This document shows positions 34,312-42,639 of a DNA stretch of 64,000 bases, piece by piece. Source of the DNA: Chloroflexi bacterium UBA6077 (GTDB lineage: Bacteria; Chloroflexota; UBA6077). Position 1 is the first letter of the stretch; every line of letters begins with the position of its first letter. The DNA lies in assembly GCA_002436065.1 (NCBI GenBank), contig DIXP01000059.1, forward strand, positions 1 to 64,000. Reading direction: 5' to 3'. The notes beneath the pieces were generated by a model, which saw nothing but the letters and a program-made list of their open reading frames with translations, had not been told where the DNA came from and did no database searches. The position numbers were made by a program, and so were the translations under genes.

Positions 34312-34439
34312 CTAGATGAGTAGCCGGGGCCCACGAACTCACCGAATACCCTGGAGACCATCTCGCAGACGGCGGTCTCCTCACCGGCGGTCATCTGCCT
34401 GTATTCAGGCGCCTCGCTCAATTCGGACCCGCTCCTGAT
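34272..34439 (-). pseudogene. N-terminal fragment of a GNAT acetyltransferase
   Basis: In a frame overlapping the previous remnant, the sequence reads APEYRQMTAGEETAVCEMVS then RVFGEFVGPGYSSRGRTEFL. This is the typical beginning of a GNAT N-acetyltransferase (YRQMTAGEE, FxEFVxPxYS). The acetyl-CoA-binding part is absent, so the gene is broken. Confidence 0.5.
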
Positions 34440-34489
34440 GAAGCCTTTGATCGGGGGGCCTGGGGACTGCGAGCTCCAGGCCCCATTAC

Positions 34490-35476
34490 CTACCCCTTCT
34501 CCACCGCCCGACGCGCCGCCAGCAGGTTCCCCTCCGGCACCGTCAGCGGGTAGGTGCAACCGGCCGCCGCGATCAGCCGCCTACCACCCATCTGCGCTAT
34601 CGCGTCCCGCACCTGCGCAACCACCTGTTCCGGCGTGCCAAAGTGCAGCACTTCGTACTGCTCCACGCCTCCCACCACGGCGCCGGGGAACAGCCTGGCT
34701 CCCTCCGCCAAACTGGGCCAAGCCGTGCGATCGTGCCAGTTCACCGCCTGCGCGGGGTAATCCGCCAGCTCCGCGAACATGGGGTTCTGCCCGTGGAGAT
34801 GGAGCAGGTTGAACCACCCGCCCCTCGCCGCCTCCCATACCGCCATGTCGCCCGGACGGCCGAATCGGCGGTACTCCGCTACGCTCATCGCCTCCAGGCT
34901 CGCGGCGGATGTGGAGAGAAAGATGCCGTCCGCCTCCACGCCCATCGCAGCCCGCACGAAGCTCGCGCAAGTCTGCGTGAGTGCCCCCAGAGCCCGCTCG
35001 ACCCGCTCCGGGTCCTGCCGCAGGTGCACCAGGAGGGCCTCGTCGCCGGCCAGGTATCCCGCCATCCGAATCGGATTGAAGACGGTCTGGAGCACCGGCG
35101 TGTCCGGGTCACGCCTCTCCAGCACCATCTGGAGGGCGCGTAGGGTCCGGCCGTAGGCCCCCTGGGTCACGTCCAGCAGCTCTATCCGATCCCAGTCCTC
35201 CAGCCGCTGCACCGCCCGCTCCCGGAAGCTGCGGTCGCCGATCGTCCGCCCGTCGTAGACGTGCTTGCCACCCCACCCGTCGACGGAGTAGGTGCTGGAG
35301 GGGGTGAACTTGATGAAGTCCCAGTCGTACCTGGCCTGGTACTCCAACGTCCTCGCCGCCAGCGCCTCGGCATCCTGGTCGTCGATCGGCCAGTGCCGCC
35401 AGAAAGCCACCGGCACGCGGTCCACCGCCTCGCCGGCCAGCGCCGCCCTTACTCGCTCGCGCTTGGTCATCGCCAT
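34490..35476 (-). CDS. Uroporphyrinogen decarboxylase-family protein
   Basis: The 328-residue protein has a UroD-like TIM-barrel pattern: TKRERVRAALAGEAVDRVPV, a central VFNPIRMAGYLAGDEALLVH, LHLHGQNPMFAELADY, AVVGGVEQYEVLHFGTPEQV, and a C-terminal LIAAAGCTYPLTVPEGNLLA. The last part (Gly-Cys) resembles corrinoid methyltransferase relatives (MtaA/CmuA type) more than heme UroD. No other heme genes are nearby. The ATG at 35476 follows AGGAGG. It may move methyl groups between a corrinoid or thiol and an unknown substrate. Confidence 0.8.
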   Translation of the reverse strand: MAMTKRERVRAALAGEAVDRVPVAFWRHWPIDDQDAEALAARTLEYQARYDWDFIKFTPSSTYSVDGWGGKHVYDGRTIGDRSFRERAVQRLEDWDRIELLDVTQGAYGRTLRALQMVLERRDPDTPVLQTVFNPIRMAGYLAGDEALLVHLRQDPERVERALGALTQTCASFVRAAMGVEADGIFLSTSAASLEAMSVAEYRRFGRPGDMAVWEAARGGWFNLLHLHGQNPMFAELADYPAQAVNWHDRTAWPSLAEGARLFPGAVVGGVEQYEVLHFGTPEQVVAQVRDAIAQMGGRRLIAAAGCTYPLTVPEGNLLAARRAVEKG

Positions 35477-35548
35477 GGGGAACCTCCTCGCACTCGGTTC
35501 GTTTCCTTGCGGCCGGGTCTGGGTGGGCATGCTCTGGATGATGGGCAA

Positions 35549-36418
35549 TTATCGCCCCGAGGTGGCCTCGACGGCGAAATCCAGGGCGATGTCCAGCGCC
35601 CTGGCCGAGTGAGTGAGCGCGCCGACCGAGATCAGGTCGATCCCGGTTGCTGCTATGGCCGCCACCCGTTCCAACGTTATGCCCCCCGAGGCCTCGGTAA
35701 GGGCACGGCTGCCGACCAGCTCGACCGCCCGTCGCATCTCCTCCAGCGACATATTGTCGAGGAGGACCAGGTCGGCGCCGGCCTCGGCCGCCTCCCAAGC
35801 CTGCTCGGGGGTCTCTACCTCCACCTCAACCCGCTGGGTGTGGCGAGCACGACTGCGCGCCATCGCCACCACCTCTCCCAGTCCCATGCCCCGCACGGCC
35901 AGGGCCGCCAGATGATTATCTTTGATGAGGACCCCATCGCTCAAGTTCTGCCGGTGGTTGGCCCCGCCCCCGACCGTCACGGCGTACTTCTCCAGGATTC
36001 GCATGCCTGGAGTGGTCTTGCGGGTGTCGACTATATGGGCGCGGTGCCCGTCAACCGCCTGCACGTAGCGGGCGGTGAGGGTAGCTATCCCGCTCAGCCG
36101 CTGCAGAAAGTTGAGAGCTACCCTCTCGCCGGACAGGATGCCGGCAGCCGCCCCCTGTACCATCGCCAGGGGCTGGGCCCGATCGATCGCGTCGCCATCC
36201 ACCGCGAGGGCCCGAAACTCGAGAGTGGGGGCGACGGCGCGGAAGACTTCGTTCGCGACCTCGATCCCCGCCAGCACCCCCGCCTCGCGAGCAACTATCG
36301 TACCCGCGGCCTTCAGGTCACCCGGAATGATCGCCTCGACCGTGGCATCCCCCCAGCCCAGATCCTCGGCCAGAGCTGTCTCCACCAGTCGTCGCAGTTC
36401 CTGTCGGGGTATCACCAC
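35549..36418 (-). CDS. nadC: Nicotinate-nucleotide pyrophosphorylase (carboxylating)
   Basis: The 289-residue enzyme turns quinolinate and PRPP into nicotinate mononucleotide. Motifs seen are ALAEDLGWGDAT, GERVALNFLQRLSGIAT, IVDTRKTTPGMRILEKYAV, GGGANHRQNLSDGVLIKDNH, VEVEVETPEQ, VLLDNMS and EASGGITLERV. Its length is normal. nadA lies 30 bases upstream in the same direction, so the two form a quinolinate-to-NaMN unit. nadB is not visible here. Confidence 0.95.
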   Translation of the reverse strand: MVIPRQELRRLVETALAEDLGWGDATVEAIIPGDLKAAGTIVAREAGVLAGIEVANEVFRAVAPTLEFRALAVDGDAIDRAQPLAMVQGAAAGILSGERVALNFLQRLSGIATLTARYVQAVDGHRAHIVDTRKTTPGMRILEKYAVTVGGGANHRQNLSDGVLIKDNHLAALAVRGMGLGEVVAMARSRARHTQRVEVEVETPEQAWEAAEAGADLVLLDNMSLEEMRRAVELVGSRALTEASGGITLERVAAIAATGIDLISVGALTHSARALDIALDFAVEATSGR

Positions 36419-36448
36419 CTTTACCTCCTAAAGACGTGAGCTCTCACC

Positions 36449-37384
36449 TTACCCGACTTCGAGCATGCGCTGAATAGCTCGAGCAGCGCCCTCTCGCACC
36501 TGTGGGTCCACCCGCACCACGTGCTGGCGCTGCTCCATCGCTCGGATCACACTATCCAGTGTGGTCTTCTTCATGTTGGGGCAGACGAGGGCGTTGCTGA
36601 CCGAGTAGAAGCGCTTATCCGGATTCATCTTCTGCATTCGATGGATGATCGCCCATTCAGTGGCGATGAGGAAGGTGCCGCCAGGGCTGGCGGCCACGTA
36701 GCGGAGCATCTGCGAGGTGCTGAGCACCGCATCGGCCTGCGCCAGCACCTCGCTGGTGCACTCGGGATGCGCAAGCACCAGCGCGTCGGGGTGAGCCGCC
36801 CTGGCGGCCAGCACATGCCCGGCCTCGATGCGATGGTGAGTGACGCAGTAGCCGGGATACAGGATCACTCGCTTGCTCGTCCTGGTCGCCACGTACCTAC
36901 CCAGGTTCTGGTCGGGCACCATCAGGATCTCGTCGTGGGACAGCGATTCGACCACCCTCACCGCGTTAGCGGAGGTACAGCAGATGTCGCTCTGGGCCTT
37001 CACCTCCGCGCTGGAGTTCACGTAGCAGACTACCGCCGCTTTCGGATACCTTGCCTTCCACTCCAGGAGCGACTCGACGTCGATCATGGCGGCCATGGGG
37101 CAGCGGGCGGTCGGTTCGGGCAGCAGCACGGTCCGGTGAGGGTTTACCACCGCGGCCGTCTCGGCCATGAAGTCCACGCCACAGAAGACGATGTGCCGGC
37201 TCTCTACCCCTGCCGCCCGTTGGGCCAGCTCCAGGGAGTCGCCGACGAAGTCGGCCACATCCTGCACGTCCGGCCACTGGTAGTTGTGAGCCAGGATGAC
37301 CGCGTCCAGGGAGTGTTTGAGCTCCTCTATGCGTCTCCCCTTCGCCTCTATATCGATTGTCTGGTGGCGCTCAAGCACCGCCAT
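36449..37384 (-). CDS. nadA: Quinolinate synthase A
   Basis: The 311-residue iron-sulfur enzyme condenses iminoaspartate with dihydroxyacetone phosphate. Motifs: VILAHNYQWPDVQDVADFVG, FCGVDFMAETA, PTARCPMAAMI (first cluster Cys nearby), VCYVNSSAEVKAQSDICCTSAN, HPECTSEVLAQADAVLSTSQML and NALVCPNMKKTTL. The ATG at 37384 is preferred over earlier Mets because GGAGGT lies upstream. It is the first gene of a nadA-nadC unit, whose promoter region carries a striking tandem 12-base repeat at 37473-37496. Confidence 0.95.
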   Translation of the reverse strand: MAVLERHQTIDIEAKGRRIEELKHSLDAVILAHNYQWPDVQDVADFVGDSLELAQRAAGVESRHIVFCGVDFMAETAAVVNPHRTVLLPEPTARCPMAAMIDVESLLEWKARYPKAAVVCYVNSSAEVKAQSDICCTSANAVRVVESLSHDEILMVPDQNLGRYVATRTSKRVILYPGYCVTHHRIEAGHVLAARAAHPDALVLAHPECTSEVLAQADAVLSTSQMLRYVAASPGGTFLIATEWAIIHRMQKMNPDKRFYSVSNALVCPNMKKTTLDSVIRAMEQRQHVVRVDPQVREGAARAIQRMLEVG

Positions 37385-37472
37385 GGACCTTACCTCCAGC
37401 ATTGTTCGTGGCAACAGCCGGCATCGCCGACACGCATCGATGGCAGCCAACCCGATGGTAGCCAACCTTTAT

Positions 37473-37496
37473 CTGTCTTGTCAACTGTCTTGTCAA
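37473..37496 (-). promoter_or_regulatory. Tandem 12-mer with TTGACA boxes upstream of nadA
   Basis: Read on the minus strand this is two perfect copies of TTGACAAGACAG. Either TTGACA could be a -35; the downstream copy has TACCAT 18 bases after it as a possible -10. The exact duplication about 90 bases before nadA suggests binding of a repressor of NAD synthesis. Confidence 0.5.
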
Positions 37497-37867
37497 TTCG
37501 GGGGGGGCGTCACGTTCCCGGTTGGCCGCCTGGCAGTAGGGCAGAAAGCGGCTGACCGAGCGCTTCACCTAGAGTCAGTACTCCACAATTTCGGGTAGGA
37601 GATGCACCGGCGGCTGAACCCTTCACAGTCTGAATGGTGCCGACAGGGCGAAAGGCAGTGGCATAGGCATGGAAGCGAGTGGTGCCAGCCTTGACTGCGG
37701 ATGATGCTGCCGAACAGTTGGTCCGTGCCGAGCGTTTCCTCCGACTGGCCGATAGCATTCTCGGTCCAATTGATTCACGATAGACTGACATCTTGGATGT
37801 GGGGGACCGTGAGGGGCTCAGCATCCGCTGGGCCCCTCCGTTGATGGTGCCTCGCTCGGGGCTGGGC
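37497..37867. other. Gap with transposase-like scrap
   Basis: No intact gene. On the minus strand near 37620-37690 the frame GTTRFHAYATAFRPVGTIQT resembles a conserved HGTTRFHxYAT segment of some transposases and may be a relic. On the plus strand 37691-37783 encodes a 30-residue piece (TADDAAEQLVRAERFLRLAD) that looks like the start of a HEPN-type protein. Both are too short to call as genes. Confidence 0.3.
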
Positions 37868-39016
37868 TTACTTCGTCTTCTGCTCGGCCCTGACCTGGTC
37901 CACGAGGACCTTCGACTTGGTCTCGAGTTCCGCCCAGAAGGACGAGGACTGCGCGGCGTCCATGTAGCGCAGCGTTAGGCCGGAGTCCTCGAGCTTCTTG
38001 ACCTGCTCGGGGTCCTGCATCGCCTTCTTCATGGCAGCGCTCAGGGTGTCCACGATCTCCTTGGGGGTGCCGGCGGGGGCTACCACCGTCCTGGCTGAGG
38101 AGTTGATAGCGTCGTAGCCGGCTTCCTTCATCGTGGGGACATCCGGGAAGAACTTGCTCTTCTCGTTGTCGAGCACGGATAGGACACGAATGTTTCCGCT
38201 CTTCACCTGGCTGACGAAGTCTCCCACGTGGCCGAAGGAGGCTTCGATATGCCCGCCCAGCACCGCGGTCAGCACCTGGGCCCCGCCGTCGAAGCCCACG
38301 TTGACGAACTTGGCGCCGCTGGACTTCTCCAGGAGGTAGATGCCCAGGTGATCGTCGGTCATTGGTCCGTCGGAGCCGAACCTGATGGTGTCTGGCTTGG
38401 CCTTGCCGGCATCCACCAGGTCCTTGAGGGTCTTGAAGGGGCTGTTGGCGGCGACGCCTATGGCCGATGGGTCGAGCACGTGCACACCAATCGGCACGAA
38501 GGACTTGCCGTTGAAGGATGCCTTCCGCTCAGGATCCATGTAGATCAGGATGGCCGTGGGGATGTTGGCAAAGCCGATGGTGTAGCCGTCGGGCTTGGCA
38601 CCGGCCAACTCGGTCAGGCCGGTCTGGGAGCCCGCGCCGCCTTTGTTCACTACCTGGATAGGAACGCCCAGTTCCTTCTCCATAGAGGCGCACAGCAAGC
38701 GGCCACCGATGTCGGTGGCACCGCCGGCCGGATAGGGCACTATGAAGGTGATGGCCTTGCCCTTCTCAGGGAAGCTGGTCTTCGCCGGGGCGGTGGCGAC
38801 GGGTTTGGTGGCGGCAGGTTGGGTGGCGGGAGCTGTGGTTGCCGCTGGGGCAGAGGGAGCCTTGGTGGCAGCCGGGGCAGCGCCCGTGGGGGCCGCGGCG
38901 GGCTTGGTGGGGGCCGATGTAGGCGTAGAAGTGGCCGGTGCCGCGCAAGCTGTTGCCAGCAGCGACACACCGACGATGGTGGCAAGACCTAGTCCGGTGG
39001 CCTTCTTCCAGTTCAT
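37868..39016 (-). CDS. Tripartite tricarboxylate transporter solute-binding lipoprotein (TctC/Bug family)
   Basis: The 382-residue protein has a lipoprotein signal (LGLATIVGVSLLATAC) and an Ala/Pro/Thr-rich linker of about 60 residues. The Bug-family domain follows: ITFIVPYPAGGATDIGGRLL, GGAGSQTGLTELAGAKPDGY, ILTAVLGGHIEASFGHVGDF-like VLTAVLGGHIEASFGH, and PDVPTMKEAGYDA. It would bind a carboxylate outside the membrane. No tctA or tctB membrane genes are adjacent, so its transporter is elsewhere or it acts as a receptor. The ATG at 39016 follows AAGGAG. Confidence 0.88.
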   Translation of the reverse strand: MNWKKATGLGLATIVGVSLLATACAAPATSTPTSAPTKPAAAPTGAAPAATKAPSAPAATTAPATQPAATKPVATAPAKTSFPEKGKAITFIVPYPAGGATDIGGRLLCASMEKELGVPIQVVNKGGAGSQTGLTELAGAKPDGYTIGFANIPTAILIYMDPERKASFNGKSFVPIGVHVLDPSAIGVAANSPFKTLKDLVDAGKAKPDTIRFGSDGPMTDDHLGIYLLEKSSGAKFVNVGFDGGAQVLTAVLGGHIEASFGHVGDFVSQVKSGNIRVLSVLDNEKSKFFPDVPTMKEAGYDAINSSARTVVAPAGTPKEIVDTLSAAMKKAMQDPEQVKKLEDSGLTLRYMDAAQSSSFWAELETKSKVLVDQVRAEQKTK

Positions 39017-39136
39017 CCTGTTGCTCCTTCTCACAATCGCTTGTTGGATCTCAGCACCCGTGGTAGGACGCCGTGGGAAAAGGGAGCGACCAGAGATGGG
39101 GTCCACGTAAAGTAGAATCGAAGCTGCCAGCCTGGT

Positions 39137-39190
39137 TTAGGATGCGGACAGGGTAGGATCCTTAGCTGACATCACCTCCTTACCCCTGGA
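39137..39190 (-). promoter_or_regulatory. Full anti-16S match with 11-codon ORF upstream of the TctC gene
   Basis: On the minus strand TAAGGAGGTGAT (39174-39185 region), complementary to the 3' end of 16S rRNA, is fused to ATG 39172 of an 11-codon frame (MSAKDPTLSAS, stop at 39137). The spacing is only two bases, so efficient initiation is doubtful. It may be a leader peptide or ribosome standby site 120 bases before the lipoprotein gene. Confidence 0.3.
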
Positions 39191-39356
39191 CAACGATGGA
39201 GCTACCTGCCGAGACCGGCAACGACCTGGACATACCAGCCCCGAATCGTGACCGGCACGACAATGAACACAGTAGATGTTTTGCCCGAGCCCTGTCAATA
39301 GATTCCGCCGCATGTGCGTGGCAGCTGTAGTGTAGCGCTGGGCGGCATATGTCAAG

Positions 39357-39362
39357 TATAAT
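39357..39362 (+). promoter_or_regulatory. -10 element for typA
   Basis: TATAAT lies 77 bases before the typA start, followed by a hairpin at 39390. The -35 is unclear. Confidence 0.45.
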
Positions 39363-39389
39363 AGTAAGTCGTAGCAGTGTGTCCAGGCA

Positions 39390-39416
39390 GGGGCGACCGT
39401 GCGGTCGCCCCTCTTT
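39390..39416 (+). terminator. Terminator-like hairpin in the typA leader
   Basis: GGGGCGACCG (39390-39399) pairs perfectly with CGGTCGCCCC (39402-39411) and is followed by TCTTT. It lies between the TATAAT and the typA start codon, so it could attenuate typA transcription, or terminate transcripts entering from upstream. Confidence 0.5.
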
Positions 39417-39438
39417 ATGCCGTTGAGGGGAGCGTTCC

Positions 39439-41328
39439 TTGGAGACCAATACCAACACCCTCGTGGGGAGATCGCAGGCGGGAGCCTGCTCCTCCGAGGC
39501 AGGGGACGGAGCAGTCCGCGAGGAGCTGCGCAACGTCGCCATCATAGCCCACGTAGACCATGGGAAGACCACCCTGGTGGATGGGCTTCTAAAGCAGAGC
39601 AACACCTTCCGGCCCAACCAGGAGGTCGGCGAGTTGATCATGGACTCCAACGCCCTGGAGAGGGAGAAGGGGATCACCATCCTGGCCAAGAACACCGCGA
39701 TCCATTACCGGGGCGTGAAGATCAACATCATCGACACCCCCGGCCACGCCGACTTCTCAGGCGAGGTGGAGCGGGTACTGAATATGGCCGACGGCTGCCT
39801 CCTGCTGGTGGATGCGGTGGACGGGCCGATGCCCCAGACCAAGTTCGTCCTCCGAAAGGCGCTGGAGCTGGATCTGAAGCCGGTGGTCGTAATCAACAAG
39901 ATGGACCGGGCGAATGCTCGCCCTGAATGGGTGCTGGGGGCCGTCCAGGACCTGTTCCTGGAGTTGGTCACCGACGCTGATCAACTCGAGTTCGAGGTGG
40001 TCTATGCCAACGCTCGGGACGGGATGGCGGGGCGTGATCCGTGGGATCTGTCTCCCACATTGGCGCCCCTCTTCGAGACCATCCTGGAGACCATACCGGC
40101 TCCTGCCGTGGACCTGGAGGGGAGCTTCCAGATGCTGGTGGCCAATATCAGCTATGACGAGTACCGAGGTCGCGCCGCTATCGGGCGGGTGGCCAGGGGT
40201 ATGACCCATGGGGGCAATCCCCTGGTGCGCATAGATGCCAGTGGGCACGTCTGGCCTCAGCGTGCGAGCCAGCTGTTCGGCTTCGACGGCTTGAAGAGGG
40301 TGCCGCTGGAGAAGGCGCTGGCCGGCGATATCGTGATCATCACCGGTCTGGACGAGGTGAACATCGGGGACACGGTCACCGCCGCCGATCTTCCAGAGGC
40401 GCTGCCACGCATCGAGATCGAGGAGCCCACGGTCAAGATCACCCTTGGGGTCAACAGCTCCCCCTTCTCCGGTAGGGAGGGCAAGTACAGCACCTCTCGG
40501 CAGTTGAGGGCACGGTTGTACCGTGAGTTGGAGACCAACATCGCCCTGCGTGTGGAGGATACCCAGTCAGCCGACGAGTTCTTGATCTCCGGTCGGGGCG
40601 AACTGCACCTTTCGATCCTGCTGGAGACGATGCGGCGGGAGGGATACGAGTTCCAGGTGTCGCGACCCGAGGTGATTACTCGGGAAGAGCGGGGCGTGCT
40701 GATGGAGCCGGTGGAGGACCTGGTGATCGAGACTACGGAAGCGTACGTCGGCCCTCTCACGGAGCAGCTGGCTCAGCGGCTGGGGGTGATGACCAACCTC
40801 CAGAACGACGGCAGCGGCAACGTTCGGCTGGAGTACCGGATCCCCACTCGCGGGTTGATCGGCTTCCGCAGCGCCTTCCTCACCACCACTCGAGGGGATG
40901 GGATCATGGGGAGCCAGTTGGTAGGGTTCGAGCGATGGCGAGGCGAGTTGATCTCATCCAGGAACGGCGCGCTCGTGGCGACCAACGACGGGGTGTCGAC
41001 GACCTACGGGCTGAACAATGCCCAGGAGCGCGGCTTCACCTTCGTCGATCCCGGCACGATTGTGTACCAGGGGATGGTTATCGGCGAGTCGCGCTATCCC
41101 TACGACGTGATCGTGAACGTGTGCAAGGAGAAGAAGCTGACAAATGTCCGGTCGTCCACGGCCGATGTCGCCATCAAGCTGACTCCGAGGGTGGACCTCA
41201 GCCTGGAGGAGATGCTGGAGTTTGTTGGCCCGGACGAGCTCCTCGAGATCACTCCGCAGACGTTGAGGCTGCGAAAGAAACTGCTGACGTCGGAGGGCCG
41301 GGGCAAGGCAAAGAAGCGAGCCGGATAG
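39439..41328 (+). CDS. typA: TypA/BipA ribosome-associated GTPase
   Basis: The 629-residue translational GTPase has G1-G5 motifs: IIAHVDHGKTTLVDGLL, LEREKGITILAKNT, DTPGHADFSGEV, VVVINKMDRANARP. EF-G-like domains II, III and V and the TypA-specific C-terminal region follow (RIPTRGLIGFRSAFLTTTRG, IYQGMVIGE-like VYQGMVIGE). It binds 70S ribosomes and helps assembly and stress adaptation. The start is TTG at 39439 after GAGGGGAG; the first 30 residues before LRNVAIIAHVDHG are an extra, non-conserved leader. Confidence 0.95.
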   Translation: METNTNTLVGRSQAGACSSEAGDGAVREELRNVAIIAHVDHGKTTLVDGLLKQSNTFRPNQEVGELIMDSNALEREKGITILAKNTAIHYRGVKINIIDTPGHADFSGEVERVLNMADGCLLLVDAVDGPMPQTKFVLRKALELDLKPVVVINKMDRANARPEWVLGAVQDLFLELVTDADQLEFEVVYANARDGMAGRDPWDLSPTLAPLFETILETIPAPAVDLEGSFQMLVANISYDEYRGRAAIGRVARGMTHGGNPLVRIDASGHVWPQRASQLFGFDGLKRVPLEKALAGDIVIITGLDEVNIGDTVTAADLPEALPRIEIEEPTVKITLGVNSSPFSGREGKYSTSRQLRARLYRELETNIALRVEDTQSADEFLISGRGELHLSILLETMRREGYEFQVSRPEVITREERGVLMEPVEDLVIETTEAYVGPLTEQLAQRLGVMTNLQNDGSGNVRLEYRIPTRGLIGFRSAFLTTTRGDGIMGSQLVGFERWRGELISSRNGALVATNDGVSTTYGLNNAQERGFTFVDPGTIVYQGMVIGESRYPYDVIVNVCKEKKLTNVRSSTADVAIKLTPRVDLSLEEMLEFVGPDELLEITPQTLRLRKKLLTSEGRGKAKKRAG

Positions 41329-41384
41329 CAGATGTAGCTTCCTTTGGTGCCACAATTGGTGGATGCACCCATTGATTTCTCTGG

Positions 41385-41390
41385 TATAAT
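41385..41390 (+). promoter_or_regulatory. Extended -10 promoter (TGGTATAAT)
   Basis: TATAAT preceded by TGG, with TTGATT (41372-41377) as a weak -35. It drives a leader of about 170 bases before the small gene at 41567. The leader contains GTAGGAGG-type and GCGGG/CCCGC pairings and may be structured. Confidence 0.55.
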
Positions 41391-41566
41391 AGTAGGGTTC
41401 GAGGGCGAGCGCCTCCTACTACGGCCTCTGCTCCTTCAGCACGGTTTCCCTTGAGCCGCTTCGGCGGCGACCGAGCGCGCAACTCGCGCTCTCTCACGAG
41501 GCGGGATACAGGAAAGCCCGCCAGACAACGACGTCGATATTCGTAGTCGCACACGGAGGAAAGACT

Positions 41567-41770
41567 TTGGCAGGCGCAAGCAGCAAGACCATCGCACGGG
41601 CTATGGGGCAGAAGCAGGATATGGATCCCAACCAGCGGCTATCCTCTCCCCGCACCTGCGTGCGGTGCAACAAGAAGATCGAGACCATGGGTGATATGTT
41701 CCCCGTCAAGGTAATGGGCAAGGGGATGTCTGCCTACTGCAAGCAGTGCAAGGACTCGATGGCGAGGTAG
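41567..41770 (+). CDS. Small zinc-ribbon-like protein (67 aa)
   Basis: The basic protein has RTCVRCNKKIET and SAYCKQCKDSMAR, two CxxC pairs separated by about 24 residues, typical of a single zinc ribbon. The N-terminal half (SKTIARAMGQKQDMDPNQRL) looks flexible. It starts at TTG with GGAGGAAAG upstream. No known family is assigned; a nucleic-acid or ribosome-binding role is possible from its size, charge and strong promoter. Confidence 0.55.
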   Translation: MAGASSKTIARAMGQKQDMDPNQRLSSPRTCVRCNKKIETMGDMFPVKVMGKGMSAYCKQCKDSMAR

Positions 41771-41943
41771 CTTCGACCTACCTCGCTAGCCCCTCTCGGA
41801 CCTCCCTGGGGGTCTCGAGTTGACCAGGAACCCGACGTTGAGAGCCAGCCTTCATCGGCTGGCTCTCGGCCTGTGCCGGCCAATTGGGATTTGCGACTGA
41901 GGATAGGCTTGGTTAGAATGGGATTGAAGGAGGACTCCGCCCA

Positions 41944-42486
41944 ATGCAACTGGTTGCAGTGCGCCGTGCTCAAGCCAAGGACAGCCCAACTCATCCACTT
42001 CTGAGTCGAGAGGGCCTCATCCAGGCACAGATGGTGGCGAAGGCCCTGGCCGAGCAGTTCCCTACCGCCGTTCACCTCCTTACAAGCCCTTCGGTGCGTG
42101 CCATTCAGACCGCCACTCTGATAGGGGACAGGATGGGCCTGGTTCCTGAGGAGTTTGCTCCCATAGATGAGGTGGTTCCACCACCCGAGGCTGATCGGGA
42201 GGAGTGGTTGAGGAGCGCGTATCCTCGCTGCATCGGGGCCTTTCGAGAGATCGTCAACCACCATGAAGGTGCTGTGATAGCCGTCACCCATCGACGGGTT
42301 CTCAGTGCCTACCTCGCCCTCTTCTGGGATTTCGAGAACCCCCGGGAGGCATGGGTGAGAGCCATTGCCCGTCGGACTGGATGGGAGTTGGACGTACCCC
42401 CGGCCTCCATCACCGTCATGGACGTTAACGGCGAGGGTCGCCCTACCATTCTCCGGGTCGGGGACGTATCCCACCTCGAATCGTAG
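41944..42486 (+). CDS. Histidine-phosphatase-superfamily protein lacking the RHG histidine
   Basis: The 180-residue protein follows the phosphoglycerate-mutase-like pattern: MQLVAVRRAQ, LSREGLIQAQMVAKALAEQF, TSPSVRAIQTATLIGDRMGL, IDEVVPPP and VIAVTHRRVLSAYLA. The first motif, normally RHG with the phosphorylated His, is Arg7-Arg8-Ala9. Arg52 and His116 are kept. It may be catalytically dead, a binding protein, or use another nucleophile. GGAGGA lies before the ATG. It is a single-gene unit. Confidence 0.75.
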   Translation: MQLVAVRRAQAKDSPTHPLLSREGLIQAQMVAKALAEQFPTAVHLLTSPSVRAIQTATLIGDRMGLVPEEFAPIDEVVPPPEADREEWLRSAYPRCIGAFREIVNHHEGAVIAVTHRRVLSAYLALFWDFENPREAWVRAIARRTGWELDVPPASITVMDVNGEGRPTILRVGDVSHLES

Positions 42487-42639
42487 GACCGCTGGGGTGC
42501 CGAGTGAGAACCCGGCACCCCAGCATCGCTGCACGATATCGAGTCCTCATCTTCCCCCTGTTCTTCCCACAACGCTTCCGCGGATATAATTCACTTACTG
42601 GCGCATCCACCAAATCCTTGACGCTTTACCATGGCTATC

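Noticed and set aside
34490..35476. Heme-biosynthetic hemE
   Set aside because: The C-terminal motifs fit the broader UroD/corrinoid methyltransferase group better, and no other heme genes are present.
37620..37783. Transposase and HEPN gene calls
   Set aside because: Only short suggestive stretches are seen; they are described as part of the gap and not annotated as genes.
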